This document shows, in pieces, positions 9,384 through 19,659 of a DNA stretch of 33,086 nucleotides. Made by a program: the position numbers and the translations under genes. This DNA comes from Mesobacillus boroniphilus JCM 21738 (lineage in GTDB: Bacteria > Bacillota > Bacilli > Bacillales > Cytobacillaceae). How positions within the stretch are numbered: the stretch's first letter is position 1; each line of letters opens with the position of its first letter. Location: contig NZ_BAUW01000045.1 of NCBI RefSeq assembly GCF_000517385.1, positions 1-33,086 of the forward strand, given 5' to 3'. Under the pieces are notes generated by a model. That model did no database searches. It saw nothing but the letters and a program-made list of their open reading frames with translations, and was not told where the DNA came from.

Positions 9384-9502
9384 GTCTAGCTCCAGCGCCT
9401 GGCCCCTCGAGACGTTTCGGTCCGCCCAATGAAGTCAAAGAACGACTTCACTGGTCGGCCCTCCAGCGCTTGTCGGGGCTGACCAAGGCGCTTACGCTTC
9501 TC
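9384..9502 (+). repeat. dispersed repeat, full copy 3
   Basis: A complete unit from GTCTAGCTCCAGCGCCTGG to AAGGCGCTTACGCTTC, with slight divergence (GAGACGTTTCGG instead of GAGTCGCTTCGG) and the same inner hairpin. Its left flank (AT-rich, 9310-9383) does not resemble that of copies 1 and 4. It lies about 25 bases before the ribosome binding site of prfC. Confidence 0.85.
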
Positions 9503-9541
9503 TATGAGGAAATTTGCCTTTAAACAGAAAGGAAATATGTA

Positions 9542-11119
9542 ATGATGAAAAAATTAAAAGATGAAGTACAGTCTAGAAGGACATTTGCGATTATTTCCCA
9601 CCCGGATGCCGGAAAAACGACACTTACGGAAAACCTATTGCTGTTCGGCGGCGCAATCCGTGATGCTGGTACTGTCAAAGCGAAGAAGACTGGAAAGTTT
9701 GCGACAAGTGACTGGATGGAAATCGAGAAGCAGCGTGGAATCTCCGTTACCTCCAGTGTCATGCAATTTGATTATGAAGGCTTTAAGGTAAACATTCTTG
9801 ACACACCAGGCCATCAGGATTTCTCGGAAGATACCTACAGAACGTTAACTGCGGTCGACAGTGCCGTGATGATCATAGACTCTGCAAAGGGTATCGAAGA
9901 CCAGACTTTAAAGCTTTTCAAGGTTTGCCGCATGAGAGGAATTCCGATTTTTACTTTTATCAACAAGCTCGACCGCCAGGGGAAAGCCCCTCTTGAGCTG
10001 TTGGCTGAATTGGAAGAGGTTCTTGGAATTGAATCTTATCCAATGAATTGGCCGATTGGCATGGGCAAGGAGTTCCTCGGGATTTATGACCGATTCAACA
10101 ACCGGATTGAACAGTTCCGTGTGGATGAGGACAAACGCTATGTGCCATTGAATGAAGAAGGAGAAATAGCTGGAGACCATTCCATAAAAGAGTCTTCGTT
10201 ATATGACCAGACATTAGAGGAAATCATGCTTTTGAATGAAGCAGGAAATGAATTCTCCAAGGAAAGGATTGCCGATGGAACATTGACGCCTGTATTTTTT
10301 GGGAGTGCCCTGACGACTTTCGGTGTCCAAACATTCCTCGATTCTTATCTGCAATTTGCGCCAGAACCACAGCCAAGGAATTCAACTGCAGGGGAAATTG
10401 ATCCGAAATCGGAGGAGTTTTCCGGTTTTGTCTTTAAAATCCAGGCAAACATGAACCCGGCACATCGCGACAGAATTGCCTTCCTCCGCATTTGCTCAGG
10501 TAAGTTTGAGCGAGGAATGACCGTTCAGCTTAGCCGTACAGGGAAATCAATGAAGCTTGCGCAGTCTACCCAGTTCATGGCTGATGATCGCAGTACGGTT
10601 GAGGAAGCAGTTGCAGGAGACATTATCGGACTTTACGACTCGGGTACATACCAGATTGGTGATACAATTGTTTCTGGCAAGGAAGGATTCCTGTATGAAA
10701 AGCTTCCGCAGTTCACGCCGGAACTTTTCGTAAGGGTTTCATCAAAGAACGTCATGAAGCAAAAGCATTTCCATAAAGGAATCCAGCAGCTTGTCCAGGA
10801 AGGAGCCATCCAGCTATTCAAGACATTGAAGACGGAAGAGTACCTTCTTGGTGCTGTCGGACAGCTCCAATTCGAAGTATTCGAAGCAAGGATGCGCAAC
10901 GAATATAATGTAGAGGTTCTGATGGAAAGACAGGGTTCCAAGATTGCCCGCTGGATCGAAGGCGACGATGTAAATGAAAACCTGTCCAGCTCGAGGAGCC
11001 TGCTTGTCACTGACCGTTATGACAAAAAAGTATTCTTATTCGAGAATGAATTTGCCTTAAGGTGGTTCCAGGACAAGAATCCTGAAGTAAAACTTTATAA
11101 TCCTATGGATGCTTCATAG
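9542..11119 (+). CDS. prfC: peptide chain release factor 3 (RF3)
   Basis: This is a GTPase that removes RF1/RF2 from the ribosome after peptide release. It has 525 residues, the usual family length. The GTP-binding motifs are [13 protein letters not shown] (P-loop, ~19-31), DTPGHQDF (G3) and NKLDR (G4). The effector region contains [15 protein letters not shown]. Domain II ([20 protein letters not shown]) and domain III ([14 protein letters not shown]) follow. Two ATG codons are adjacent, at 9542 and 9545; either could serve, with AAAGGA at 9528-9533. A strong terminator follows. RF3 is found in only part of the Firmicutes. No partner gene is adjacent. Confidence 0.95.
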   Translation: MMKKLKDEVQSRRTFAIISHPDAGKTTLTENLLLFGGAIRDAGTVKAKKTGKFATSDWMEIEKQRGISVTSSVMQFDYEGFKVNILDTPGHQDFSEDTYRTLTAVDSAVMIIDSAKGIEDQTLKLFKVCRMRGIPIFTFINKLDRQGKAPLELLAELEEVLGIESYPMNWPIGMGKEFLGIYDRFNNRIEQFRVDEDKRYVPLNEEGEIAGDHSIKESSLYDQTLEEIMLLNEAGNEFSKERIADGTLTPVFFGSALTTFGVQTFLDSYLQFAPEPQPRNSTAGEIDPKSEEFSGFVFKIQANMNPAHRDRIAFLRICSGKFERGMTVQLSRTGKSMKLAQSTQFMADDRSTVEEAVAGDIIGLYDSGTYQIGDTIVSGKEGFLYEKLPQFTPELFVRVSSKNVMKQKHFHKGIQQLVQEGAIQLFKTLKTEEYLLGAVGQLQFEVFEARMRNEYNVEVLMERQGSKIARWIEGDDVNENLSSSRSLLVTDRYDKKVFLFENEFALRWFQDKNPEVKLYNPMDAS

Positions 11120-11125
11120 AAGCTG

Positions 11126-11155
11126 GAGTCGGCATTGTTGAATGCCGGCTCTTTT
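11126..11155 (+). terminator. terminator of prfC
   Basis: An eleven-base-pair stem (11126-11136 with 11141-11151, one G-T pair) and GTTG loop are followed by four T. Confidence 0.85.
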
Positions 11156-11213
11156 CATATCTGAAAAATCAGGGCTGTCCCGGCACAGATTTCACATTAT
11201 TCAGTACATACTA

Positions 11214-11242
11214 TTGACATTTTCTAAATCAGATACTATATT
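11214..11242 (+). promoter_or_regulatory. promoter of the T-box leader
   Basis: TTGACA at 11214-11219 and TATATT at 11237-11242 are 17 bases apart. Transcription would start near 11250, just upstream of the T-box leader. Confidence 0.7.
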
Positions 11243-11249
11243 AATATTA

Positions 11250-11500
11250 TTCTATATCACTTATGCATAAAAGCGTTCAAGTATAAAAGTTGCATACTCA
11301 GTGCCGGCAGAAATTAGTAGAATCTCCATGAGCAGCACAAAGAAACTGGATGGTTGATGAAAATCCAGGCAATGGTTGATTTGAATTACACCTGTCACAG
11401 GAAGGCACTCTTAATGAAGTGGGCAGATATTAATGTTTGCCAATTAGGGTGGTACCGCGGAGCTCCTTCGTCCCTAGATGCAATGGAGCTTTTTGTATTT
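11250..11500 (+). promoter_or_regulatory. T-box riboswitch leader, candidate tyrosine specifier
   Basis: The antiterminator hallmark AATTAGGGTGGTACCGCGG is at 11442-11460. Upstream is a stem-I region with AGTAG on the 5' side (about 11318), an apical GGATGGTTGATGAAAATCC (about 11349-11367), and GAATTACACC on the 3' side, where TAC (Tyr) sits in the usual specifier position. Downstream, AGCTCC (11461) can pair with GGAGCT before five T, forming the terminator. Uncharged tRNA binding would let transcription enter the NhaC-type gene. The T-box itself is certain; the Tyr reading comes from pattern matching only. Confidence 0.9.
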
Positions 11501-11523
11501 TACTACTAATTGGGGGAATCATC

Positions 11524-12920
11524 ATGTTAAACCAAAGCCAATCAATCACATTGAAAACTTCTGAAGCCGCTGCAATCATATTATTGCTTCTGGCGGGAAT
11601 CGGTTATGGCATGATAAAACTTGAACTAATGCCGCACATTCCGGTTCTGATTGGAATCGGGTCATTGATCATTTATGGGTTGTTGAAAAAAGTCAAGATG
11701 GCTGAGCTTGAACAAAGTATGGTTGACGGTGCCAGGGCGGGCTTTGGAGCTGTGATGATCTTTTTCTTTATTGGGATGCTGGTCAGCAGCTGGATTGCTG
11801 CGGGGACCATTCCTACTTTAATCTATATCGCATTTGATTTAGTGACTGGAAAGTGGTTTTATGCAATTGTCTTTATCGTCACATCTGTTATTGGGTTAAG
11901 CATTGGCAGTTCATTGACTACCTCAGCTGTAATAGGCGTAGCGTTCATAGCGGTTAGTGAAAGTTTAGGATTCTCATTGGCAATCACGGCCGGGGCGGTA
12001 GTTTCAGGCGCATTCCTTGGTGATAAAATGTCGCCGCTCTCGGATACAACGGTCTTAGCGTCTTCTACTGTAAAAGTGAATCTATTTGAGCATATCAAAA
12101 ATATGAGCTGGACAACGATACCGGCGTTCTTCATTTCACTTGTTATGTTTGCGGCCTTGTCGCCAGAACTGGTTTCAGCAGACTTCACAAAGCTTGGAAG
12201 CTTGCAGAATACTCTTGTGGAGATGAATCTTGTAAACTGGTACTCACTCATTCCATTGGCTATCATTGCGATACTTGCAGTGAGGAAAGTATCTTCAATT
12301 TTGACACTAGGAGCAGGAACCTTTCAGCGATGATTATCAGTATGATGGTTGTTCCACAAAAAGACTGGGGCCAGCTTCCGGGAATTTTATATTCAGGTTA
12401 TGTTTCTGAGAGCGGCAACGAGCAGCTGGATTCCCTGCTGAGCCGCGGGGGACTTGAAAGCATGTTTTTTTCAGTATCGCTAGTACTCCTTGCTTTAAGC
12501 ATGGGCGGGTTATTGTTTAAGCTTGGTGTTCTTCCGGCTTTATTGCGAGGGCTTTCCAACAATCTGGAAAAAGTGCCTGTATTGATTGGGTCCACAGCAT
12601 TATCTGCGATAGGAATCAACTTTTTAATCGGTGAGCAATACCTTTCGATCCTTATAACAGGCAATACATTTGCTGGCCACTTCGAAAAAGCTGGCCTGCA
12701 TCTGAAAAATCTTTCGCGTATTCTGGAAGATGCGGGAACAGTAATCAACCCGCTTGTCCCCTGGAGTGTGTGCGGTGTGTTCATTAGCAGCGTCCTTGGG
12801 GTCAGCACAATGGATTATGTTCCATTTGCGTTCTTTTGCCTGCTGTCACCCGTACTGACACTGGCAGCAGGATTTACCGGAATAACCTTATCGAAGACAG
12901 GGAAAAATGCGGTGGCATAA
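11524..12920 (+). CDS. NhaC-family transporter, likely amino acid (tyrosine) uptake (apparent frameshift)
   Basis: This is an integral membrane antiporter-type protein of about 466 residues with 11-12 hydrophobic segments. The NhaC-family core is visible as GSSLTTSAVIGVAF and GDKMSPLSDTTVLAS. The start ATG at 11524 (MLNQSQSITLKTS) follows GGGGGA; a longer upstream frame runs through the T-box and is not coding. The frame breaks at 12322-12324, where ACCTTTCAGCG should read ACCTTTTCAGCG (Thr-Phe-Ser-Ala), and the remainder (MIISMMVVPQKDWG onward) finishes at 12920 with all C-terminal segments present. NhaC relatives controlled by T-boxes are known as amino acid carriers (for example YheL-type with tyrosine T-boxes), so amino acid uptake driven by sodium or protons is more likely here than simple Na+/H+ exchange. 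That substrate is inferred from the leader. Confidence 0.85.
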
Positions 12921-12934
12921 GCTGCCGCTTTTTT
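12909..12934 (+). terminator. terminator of the NhaC-type gene
   Basis: The stem GCGGTGGC/GCTGCCGC (two G-T pairs) with ATAA loop overlaps the stop codon and is followed by six T. Confidence 0.75.
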
Positions 12935-12944
12935 CTTGTTTAAT

Positions 12945-13016
12945 AGGGAATTATAAAATATTTCCAATGTGGATAACTATCCAGGTTTTCTTAATCCAGC
13001 TCCAGCGCCTAGCCCC
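12945..13016 (+). repeat. dispersed repeat, right-truncated copy 4
   Basis: This contains the left flank (TATAAAAT, TGTGGATAACTA, TTCTTAATC) and then CCAGCTCCAGCGCCTAGCCCC, after which similarity stops abruptly at 13016. The flank aligns with 1201-1255 of copy 1, so the ancestral element includes about 55 bp left of the GC-rich core. The rest of this 346-base gap (13017-13266) has no gene; it holds a CTGGATA/TATCCAG stem at 13166-13186. Confidence 0.75.
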
Positions 13017-13220
13017 ATAAACCAGAAAATCAGCAGAGTTGTAGAATATGATTCTGTACTCAAATAAGGTGGTGCCTTAAAGTTTCATTAATTCTTTGAT
13101 TACTATAAAATGAAAGGTATGCTTTAGGGATGAAAATGTTAAAAATTGTTCTTTTAAATTGCACGCTGGATAGTTGAATTATCCAGTGAGCTTCACTATA
13201 TTAAGTATGGTAGAGTAATA

Positions 13221-13238
13221 ACCGTCCGGTCAGTCACT
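13221..13238 (+). promoter_or_regulatory. possible TetR-type operator upstream of the RND gene
   Basis: ACCGTCCGGTCAGTCACT contains the imperfect dyad ACCG-TC-CGGT and the GGTCAGTCA half-site reminiscent of operators of TetR-family repressors of efflux genes. It lies 30-45 bases before the start codon. No TetR gene is in the window, so this rests on resemblance only. Confidence 0.35.
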
Positions 13239-13266
13239 GTGTTTTACCGCCGAAAGGAGTTAGCGT

Positions 13267-16200
13267 ATGAAAATCAGCAATTTTTCGATTAGAAGGCCTG
13301 TTTTTACATTAGTGACCATGTTTTTGGTCCTGATCCTTGGGGTTGTTTCATTGATGAGGATTCCGTTGAAACTGATCCCGGATATAAATCCGCCTGTTGG
13401 GGTAGTTGTGACAAATTATCAGGGAGCCAGTCCTGAGGAAGTTTTGGAAAAGGTAACGAAGCCTCTCGAGCTAATTTGGCTACGCTGCCGGGAATCAAGA
13501 CGATGACTTCTACTTCACAGGAAGGGGCCAACCTAATCCTGATGCAGTTTTCCTGGACAACCAATATTGATGATATCCAGGATGAAGTCATCCAGAGGCT
13601 GGATATGACGCCGGTTCCAGACGACGCCAATAAGCCGAGATTCATGAAGTTCGACCCGTCTCAATTTCCAGTCATCCAGCTATCATTAAGCTCTGGGCAG
13701 GATGAATCTGCGTTAAGGGAGCTGGCGGAAGAGCTTGAACTGGAGCTTACCAAGGTCGAAGGAGTCGCAAGCGTCAATTTATCAGGTACATCCGTACAGG
13801 AAGTAAGGGTGGAACTTGACCAGGAAAAGTTAAAGAGCTATAAACTGAGCCAGTCCGACATTGCAGACCTGATCAGAGCTAATGATGTGTCAATGCCTGG
13901 TGATACGATTTTGACAGAGGGCAAAGAATTGACGACCAGGATCATCAGTACTTTGGATTCATTAGATACGTTAAAGAATCTGACAGTATTCAATAATCCG
14001 GTGACAAACCAGAAGGTCAAACTAAAGGATGTTGGAACAGTTGAGCTGCAAAAACAGGATGATAATACGATTACAAGGACGAATCAGACTCCTTCCGTAC
14101 TGTTGAGCGTCCTGCAGCAATCTGATGCCAACACGGCAGAGGTTTCTGAAGCTTTTCTTGAAGAGCTGGAGACATTGCTTGAACGTGATAAATATGCTGG
14201 GATAGAGTCGGAGGTACTCTTTGACCAGGGAGATTATATCAAAATGGCAATCGGAAATATTTCAAACTCCCTTATTGTCGGGGGATTGCTAGCGATGGCC
14301 GTTCTGTTTTTCTTCCTTAGAAATGTGAAGAGTCCACTTATCATCGGGATAGCGATTCCGTATTCTGTCATCTTCACCTTCGTATTAATGTTCTTTGCTG
14401 ATTTTACATTGAATATCATGACGCTTGGCGGGCTGGCTCTTGGAATCGGGATGCTAGTGGATAATGCTATTGTCGTCATCGAAAATATATATCGCCATCT
14501 TTCAATGGGCAAGGATCCGAAAACAGCGGCAAGGGATGGAGCCAAGGAAGTAGGAGCTGCCATTACTGCGTCCACTTTGACAACCGTAGCAGTGTTTTTG
14601 CCAGTTGTCTTCATCTCAGGTATCATCGGCGAGCTGTTTACAGAGTTCGCTTTGACGATTTCATTCAGTTTGTTTGCTTCATTGGTGGTTGCATTGACCG
14701 TTGTCCCAATGTTAGCCAGCAGGCTATTGAAGGCGCCGAAGAAAAATCTCGAAGCGAGAAGGCAGCGTTCAGGCTCATTGAGAGGATTGGAAAAGTCGAT
14801 CAGGTGGGCACTTCGCCATCGATTCATCGTCATTCTGATCACTTTGCTGATGCTGGCCGGAGGAGGTTATGGTCTGACAACAGTTGGCACCCAGTTTATT
14901 CCTCCTGCGGATGAAGGATTCTTCAGCATCAGGGTGAATCTTGAAAATGGAGCTGCTCTTTCTGAAACTCAAAAAGTCATGGCTGCTCTCGAAGATGAAT
15001 TGAAAGATGAAGAAGATGTCGATGTTTATGTAAGCCTGGTTGGCACTACACAAGAGGCTTCATTCAGAGGCACGACGAATGCCAATGTCGGTGAATTGTA
15101 CGTAAAGATGGATGAGCTTGAAGAACGGGAAATCAGTACCTTCCAGTTTGTCGATGATGTAAAAAAAGAGCTGGAACAAGCTGCGGCTAGTGCAAACAGC
15201 AGTGCTGAACTAGGTTTTAATATGCAGTCCACATCCGGTTCTGCTCCGAACACCCTGACTTTCAATGTTCGCGATTCCAGTGAAAAACGGCTGAATGAGT
15301 CTGTTGATAGAATTTATCAATCCCTGAATGAGCTCGACGATGTCAATGAACTGACTACAAGCCAGAATGATACTGTTGAGGAAATCCAGATTACGGTTGA
15401 CAGGGAAAAAGCACTGGCGCAGGGACTGGCACCAGCGCAAATTGCCATGATTGTTAACAACGTAACTCGAGGAGATAAGGCAACACAAATGCCCGGTGAA
15501 GATGGTGAAATTCTTGGTGTATATGTTGAGTATGATAGTGAAGTAACAAAGAATATCGATGAGCTGAAAAAGCTTTTGATCAAGAAGCCTGACGGTAACT
15601 ATGTTACTCTTGGCCAGGTTGCCAATATTGAAACCGGCAGTGGTCCTGTCAGAATCCAGCGGATCAATCAGCAGGGTGCAATTGAATTCACAATGAAATA
15701 CAAATCCTCAACGAACCTAGGAGATATTTCCAAAAAGGTGGATGAGAAGATAGCTGAGCTTGATTTACCTGAAGAAACTGAAGTTGTCTTCAGTGGAGAC
15801 AGAGAGCTGCTCGAATCATCCATAGATGATCTCTTACTGGCTTTCGTTCTGGCTATCATTTTAATCTATCTCGTAATGGCGGCCCAGTTCGAGTCGCTGA
15901 AGTATCCATTTGTCATCATGTTCACGGTTCCGCTGATGGTAATTGGTGTCGCACTGGCGCTGACGGCAACGAGAACACCAGTAAGCTTGACAGTGGTTAT
16001 CGGAATCATTGTGCTTGCAGGTATCGTAGTTAATAATGCAATTGTAATCGTTGACTACATCAACCAGAAGAAAGAGCGTGGTTTGATACCACACGAAGCA
16101 ATTGTCCTTTCGGTAAAAGACAGGGCACGCCCAATCTTGATGACGGCGCTGACGACCATTCTTGGATTACTTCCGCTCGCGCTAGGCATTGGGGAAGGAA

Positions 16201-16534
16201 CCGAAATCAACCAGCCAATGGGAATTACCGTCATTGGAGGCCTAATCAGCAGTACATTCCTGACCCTGTTTGTCATTCCGGTAGTCTATAGTTTCTTTGA
16301 CAAGGACTATCGAAAAAGAAATAAAATGTATGCGACACCAGATGGACATCTGGTACCAGCCTATCTGCTGAAAGAGCATACAGAGTCAGGATATGATAGG
16401 GGAACTGAAGAGAGGCCGACATCCTCCAGAAGGGGAAATACACCAAAGAAGAAATGGCCGGTATGTTAGAAGAGCTCCTTCAACAAATAAAAGACGAAGA
16501 AGACTCAAATCATGATTTTAGAAGACGAAGATAA
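13267..16534 (+). CDS. RND-family multidrug efflux permease, SwrC/YerP type (two apparent frameshifts)
   Basis: This is a proton-driven exporter of the AcrB/HAE1 superfamily, about 1089 residues, with two repeats of six membrane helices and large extracytoplasmic loops. It begins MKISNFSIRRPVFTLVTMF (AAAGGAG at 13253). TM4 carries the conserved acidic residue in GMLVDNAIVVIENI, and TM10 has VVNNAIVIVDYINQ. The frame breaks at 13469, where CTCGAGCT should be CTCGAAGCT (Glu-Ala-Asn), and again near 16406-16412. After that point the tail reads EADILQKGKYTKEEMAGM with a basic end and TAA at 16532-16534, clearly coding and better than the alternative stop at 16469. The nearest known function is surfactin/antibiotic self-resistance by SwrC of B. 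subtilis. There is no adaptor or outer-membrane partner, as expected in a Gram-positive. Confidence 0.9.
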
Positions 16535-16540
16535 TGCGAG

Positions 16541-16570
16541 ATGTCTGGCTGTGATAGCCAGGCATTTTTA
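16541..16570 (+). terminator. terminator of the RND gene
   Basis: A nine-base-pair stem (16542-16550 with 16556-16564), GTGAT loop, then five T. Its place seven bases after 16534 supports the longer RND reading frame. Confidence 0.85.
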
Positions 16571-16668
16571 TTAAAAGGCAGAGAACTACACAATACACGA
16601 AATTTTCGATTGAGTTACACCTACCCCCCCGATATTTATCGTATTTTTCAGAATAGTCAGCAAAGTGA

Positions 16669-16713
16669 TTGCAGATGAAGGCGCTTACCGTTAAAATATA
16701 GCTAATTAACGGT
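16669..16713 (+). promoter_or_regulatory. promoter with overlapping dyad operator of the SDR-ALDH operon
   Basis: TTGCAG (16669-16674) and TAAAAT (16692-16697) are 17 bases apart. The perfect 8-bp inverted repeat ACCGTTAA (16687-16694) / TTAACGGT (16706-16713), with an 11-base centre, covers the -10 box and start site and touches the ribosome binding site GAGGAGG. This is the layout of a repressor operator. The regulator is not encoded in the window. Confidence 0.6.
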
Positions 16714-16726
16714 GAGGAGGACATTT

Positions 16727-17824
16727 ATGGAGTACGGGTACTTTTTTACAGGATTTCCTGGGTTCATCAGCAATCAATTGATAAGAGAAGTTTTACGGAA
16801 AAATGATGGTAAAGGAAAGGTCCATGTGTTGGTGTTGCCTAATATGGTTGATAAGGCAGAGACTGAGAGAGCAGCAATCATTCGGGATTTTAGCCTTTCT
16901 GTAAGTCAGTTTGAGATTATTAAAGGGGATATTACTATATCAGGCCTGGCAATTGACCAGGAAAAACAAGCACAGCTTGAGTCTACATTAACGCATGTAT
17001 TCCACCTGGCAGCTATATATGACCTCGCGGTTCCAAAGGAAATAGCGTACCGTGTGAATGTGGATGGAACAAGGTTCGTGAATGAATGGGCGAAGACCTT
17101 AAAAAATCTCAAGCGCTATACATACTTCAGCACCGGCTATGTTGCCGGCAAACGGGAAGGTATACTATATGAGGATGAATTAATCAAGCCACCCGGTTTC
17201 AAAAACTACTATGAAGAGACTAAATATGAAGCTGAAGTCCTCGTGGAATCATTGAAGTCCGAGATTCCTGTCACCATCATCAGGCCAGGAATTGTTAAAG
17301 GTCATTCAGCAACAGGAGAAACCATCAAGTTTGACGGCCCTTATTTCATCATGAATTTTATCGACCGCCTCAGCTTCATGCCATTCTTGCCAAAGCTTGG
17401 AAAAGGCGATACTGTTGTCAATCTTGTGCCAGTGGATTATATTATTGAGGCGACAACCTATTTAACCTTTGCTGATAAGGGAGCAGGGAAAACATATCAT
17501 CTTACAGATCCCAAACCATACAAAGTGTCTGAGCTATATGAAATGATGATGTACGAATTGTTGAAGAAGCAGCCAAAAGGTTCTGTACCACTGGCGCTGG
17601 CAAAAGGAGGACTCAATTTCCGGGTGCTCAGAAGGTATCTTGGAGTTGAAAAAGAAGCGCTTGACTATTTTACATGGAGGGGCCATTTCGATTCATCCCA
17701 GGCACAGGATGACTTAAAAGATTCAGGGATCACATGCCCGGATTTCAAAGACGGGATTGCTGCTATGGCGGCTTTCTATCGGGAAAATAAACATAATACT
17801 CAATACCAAATAAACATTATATAA
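16727..17824 (+). CDS. extended SDR-family NAD(P)-dependent oxidoreductase (male-sterility / NAD_binding_4 type)
   Basis: This is a 365-residue cytosolic Rossmann-fold enzyme. The cofactor loop is TGFPGF (residues 8-13), the strand HVFHLAAIYDL follows, and the catalytic YxxxK is Tyr162-Lys166 in YYEETKYEAE, with IIRPGIVKGHS after it. The family includes fatty-acyl-CoA reductase-like and epimerase-like members; a lipid or aldehyde substrate is inferred from the ALDH next door. ATG 16727 is chosen because GTGAGGAGG just upstream is the ribosome binding site; an earlier in-frame GTG at 16712 lies inside it. It is co-transcribed with the aldehyde dehydrogenase 23 bases downstream. The C-terminal ~100 residues (ALAKGGLNFRVLRRYLG onward) are an extra helical region after the SDR core. 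Confidence 0.8.
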   Translation: MEYGYFFTGFPGFISNQLIREVLRKNDGKGKVHVLVLPNMVDKAETERAAIIRDFSLSVSQFEIIKGDITISGLAIDQEKQAQLESTLTHVFHLAAIYDLAVPKEIAYRVNVDGTRFVNEWAKTLKNLKRYTYFSTGYVAGKREGILYEDELIKPPGFKNYYEETKYEAEVLVESLKSEIPVTIIRPGIVKGHSATGETIKFDGPYFIMNFIDRLSFMPFLPKLGKGDTVVNLVPVDYIIEATTYLTFADKGAGKTYHLTDPKPYKVSELYEMMMYELLKKQPKGSVPLALAKGGLNFRVLRRYLGVEKEALDYFTWRGHFDSSQAQDDLKDSGITCPDFKDGIAAMAAFYRENKHNTQYQINII

Positions 17825-17847
17825 AACTTTATATTATTGGCAGGTGA

Positions 17848-19400
17848 ATGGACGTGCATTCAGTTGAAGAAGTGCAAAAGATATCAGTATTGGCACCAGC
17901 GACAGGGAAGGTTATTGGCGAAATCGAGGAGACGCCTGTCCATGAAGTTCCGTTCTTCTATCAGGAGGCGAGAAAAGCTTTTGGAACTTGGAGCAGTCTT
18001 GCCATTTCTGAGCGTACCGGATATTTAAGAAAGCTGAAGCAGCTGATGGTCGATGAAATGGATGAAATTGCAAAGATCATCTCGGATGATACTGGCAAGG
18101 TATTGACCGAGTCAATTGTGGCCGATATCATGCCTACACTTGATGCAATCAATCATATTATCAAACATGCTGAAAAGGTGCTTAGCAGGCAAAAAGTTAA
18201 AACACCTTTATTGCTCATCGGAAAAAAATCCTTTATTGAATATATGCCGCGTGGTGTCGTACTTGTAATATCACCCTGGAATTATCCGATGCAGCTGGCG
18301 ATGGTACCAATGATCAGCGCTCTTGCAGGAGGCAATTCTGTCATCCTAAAGCCATCAGAGGTGACTCCGCTTGTTGGTAAATGCATCGAGGACTTATTCA
18401 GGCGCTCAGGATTCCCGGAAGGATCTGTACAGGTGGCTCATGGCGGCAAGGAAGTTGGGGCCGCTTTCACATCGGGTAAGCCAGATTACATCTTCTTTAC
18501 AGGCTCTGTCCGTACAGGAAAGATCATCCAGCAGCAGGCTGCAAAGGATTTGATTCCAACAACTCTGGAACTCGGCGGCAAGGATCCGATGATTGTATTT
18601 GAAGATGCCAACCTCGACAGGGCAGTTAAGGCAGCTGCTTGGGGGGCTTTTACAAATAGCGGCCAGGTTTGTATGAGCGCTGAGCGGTTATATGTACACC
18701 GGTCAATATATGGCGAGTTCCTTGGAAAATTGAAAAAAGAAGTCAATTCTCTTCAGCAGGGGAATGATATAAATTCAGACGTCGGGTCAATGACTTTCCC
18801 CGCCCAGAAAGACGTGGTTAGAGAACAGCTGGATGAAGCACTTGAACGAGGGGCTAAATTGGAAACTGGATTGAAACCTTCTGATTGGAAGGAAGGCATG
18901 TTCCTGCCGCTTACAGTCATAACTGAAGTCGAGCAAGACATGAAAATCATCCAGGAAGAATCATTCGGGCCATTGCTTCCTGTTGTCCCATTCGATACGG
19001 AAGAAGAAGCAATAGAATATGCTAATGGAACCGTGTATGGACTAAATGCAAGTGTCTGGACCCAGGATAAAGCGAAGGCGCGTCGTGTCGCTTCCAGGCT
19101 GGTATCTGGAGCTGTCGTCATCAATGACGTTCTCATCACCGTAGCAACCATGGTCTGCCTTTCGGGGGAACCAAGGAAAGCGGCATTGGCCGATATCATT
19201 CTGAGGCAGGTTTGAGGATCTTTTGTCATGAAAAAGCAATAATGGAAGACATGGGTTTTATGAAATCTGAAATTCAATGGTATCCTTATAAAGGAAAATA
19301 TCCATTGTTCTTGGCTTTATTCAAAAGCTATTTTGCCGATAAAAAAGATTGGCTCAATTTTGCTAAAAACTATATCGCCCTTTTAAAAAGAAACAAATAA
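17848..19400 (+). CDS. aldehyde dehydrogenase, class-3-like (apparent frameshift)
   Basis: This enzyme oxidises an aldehyde to the acid with NAD(P)+. Visible motifs are the SPWNYPMQL substrate/cofactor region, FTGSVRTGK (NAD loop), catalytic Glu in TLELGGKDP and nucleophile Cys275 in SGQVCMSAER. The frame is lost at 19144, where GTAGCAACC should be GTAGGCAACC. Restoring one G gives NHGLPFGGTKESGIGRYHSE, the conserved ALDH C-terminal motif, and the protein runs on through the segment near 19212-19400 to TAA, about 517 residues. The C-terminal extension (KYPLFLALFKSYF, then LNFAKNYIALL) is amphipathic, as in membrane-associating class 3 fatty aldehyde dehydrogenases. With the upstream SDR it forms a two-gene operon, probably handling long-chain or xenobiotic aldehydes (inference). 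Confidence 0.88.
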
Positions 19401-19404
19401 TTTT

Positions 19405-19434
19405 CGGCCGTCCCGGTATTTGGGGCGGTTTTAT
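19405..19434 (+). terminator. terminator of the SDR-ALDH operon
   Basis: The stem CCGTCCC/GGGGCGG (one G-T pair) with a seven-base loop is followed by a T-rich tail, seven bases after the restored ALDH stop codon. Confidence 0.75.
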
Positions 19435-19471
19435 TATTTTAGCCACATTTGCCATACAACATGGATGAGGT

Positions 19472-19519
19472 AATTATCACGGAATAAATTTAACAATTAA
19501 CTGGAAAAGTGATAATTCG
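19472..19519. repeat. inverted repeat in intergenic gap
   Basis: AATTATCAC (about 19472-19480) and GTGATAATT (about 19509-19517) are perfect inverted copies separated by roughly 28 bases. The sequence resembles the TAGTGAT units of the 21-bp repeat at 5731. A TTGACA at 19595-19600 may belong to the promoter of the next gene. Confidence 0.35.
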
Positions 19520-19659
19520 AAGCACAATTTGGACAATCTAAAACAAGTAGCAAAATGTGCAGGTAATTAAAAATCGTAATTTTCCTATTGTCCTTTGACA
19601 CGGTGGGAAATTCAGAATTCATAACGCACCAATAATATGACTAAAGGATGAAACGCGAC

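Noticed and set aside
11437-11523. Extended N-terminus of the NhaC-type protein starting in the leader
   Set aside because: This segment is the T-box and its terminator; the real start has GGGGGA just before ATG 11524.
16712-16726. GTG start of the SDR gene at 16712
   Set aside because: It lies within the ribosome binding site and operator; ATG 16727 has correct spacing and begins the Rossmann strand.
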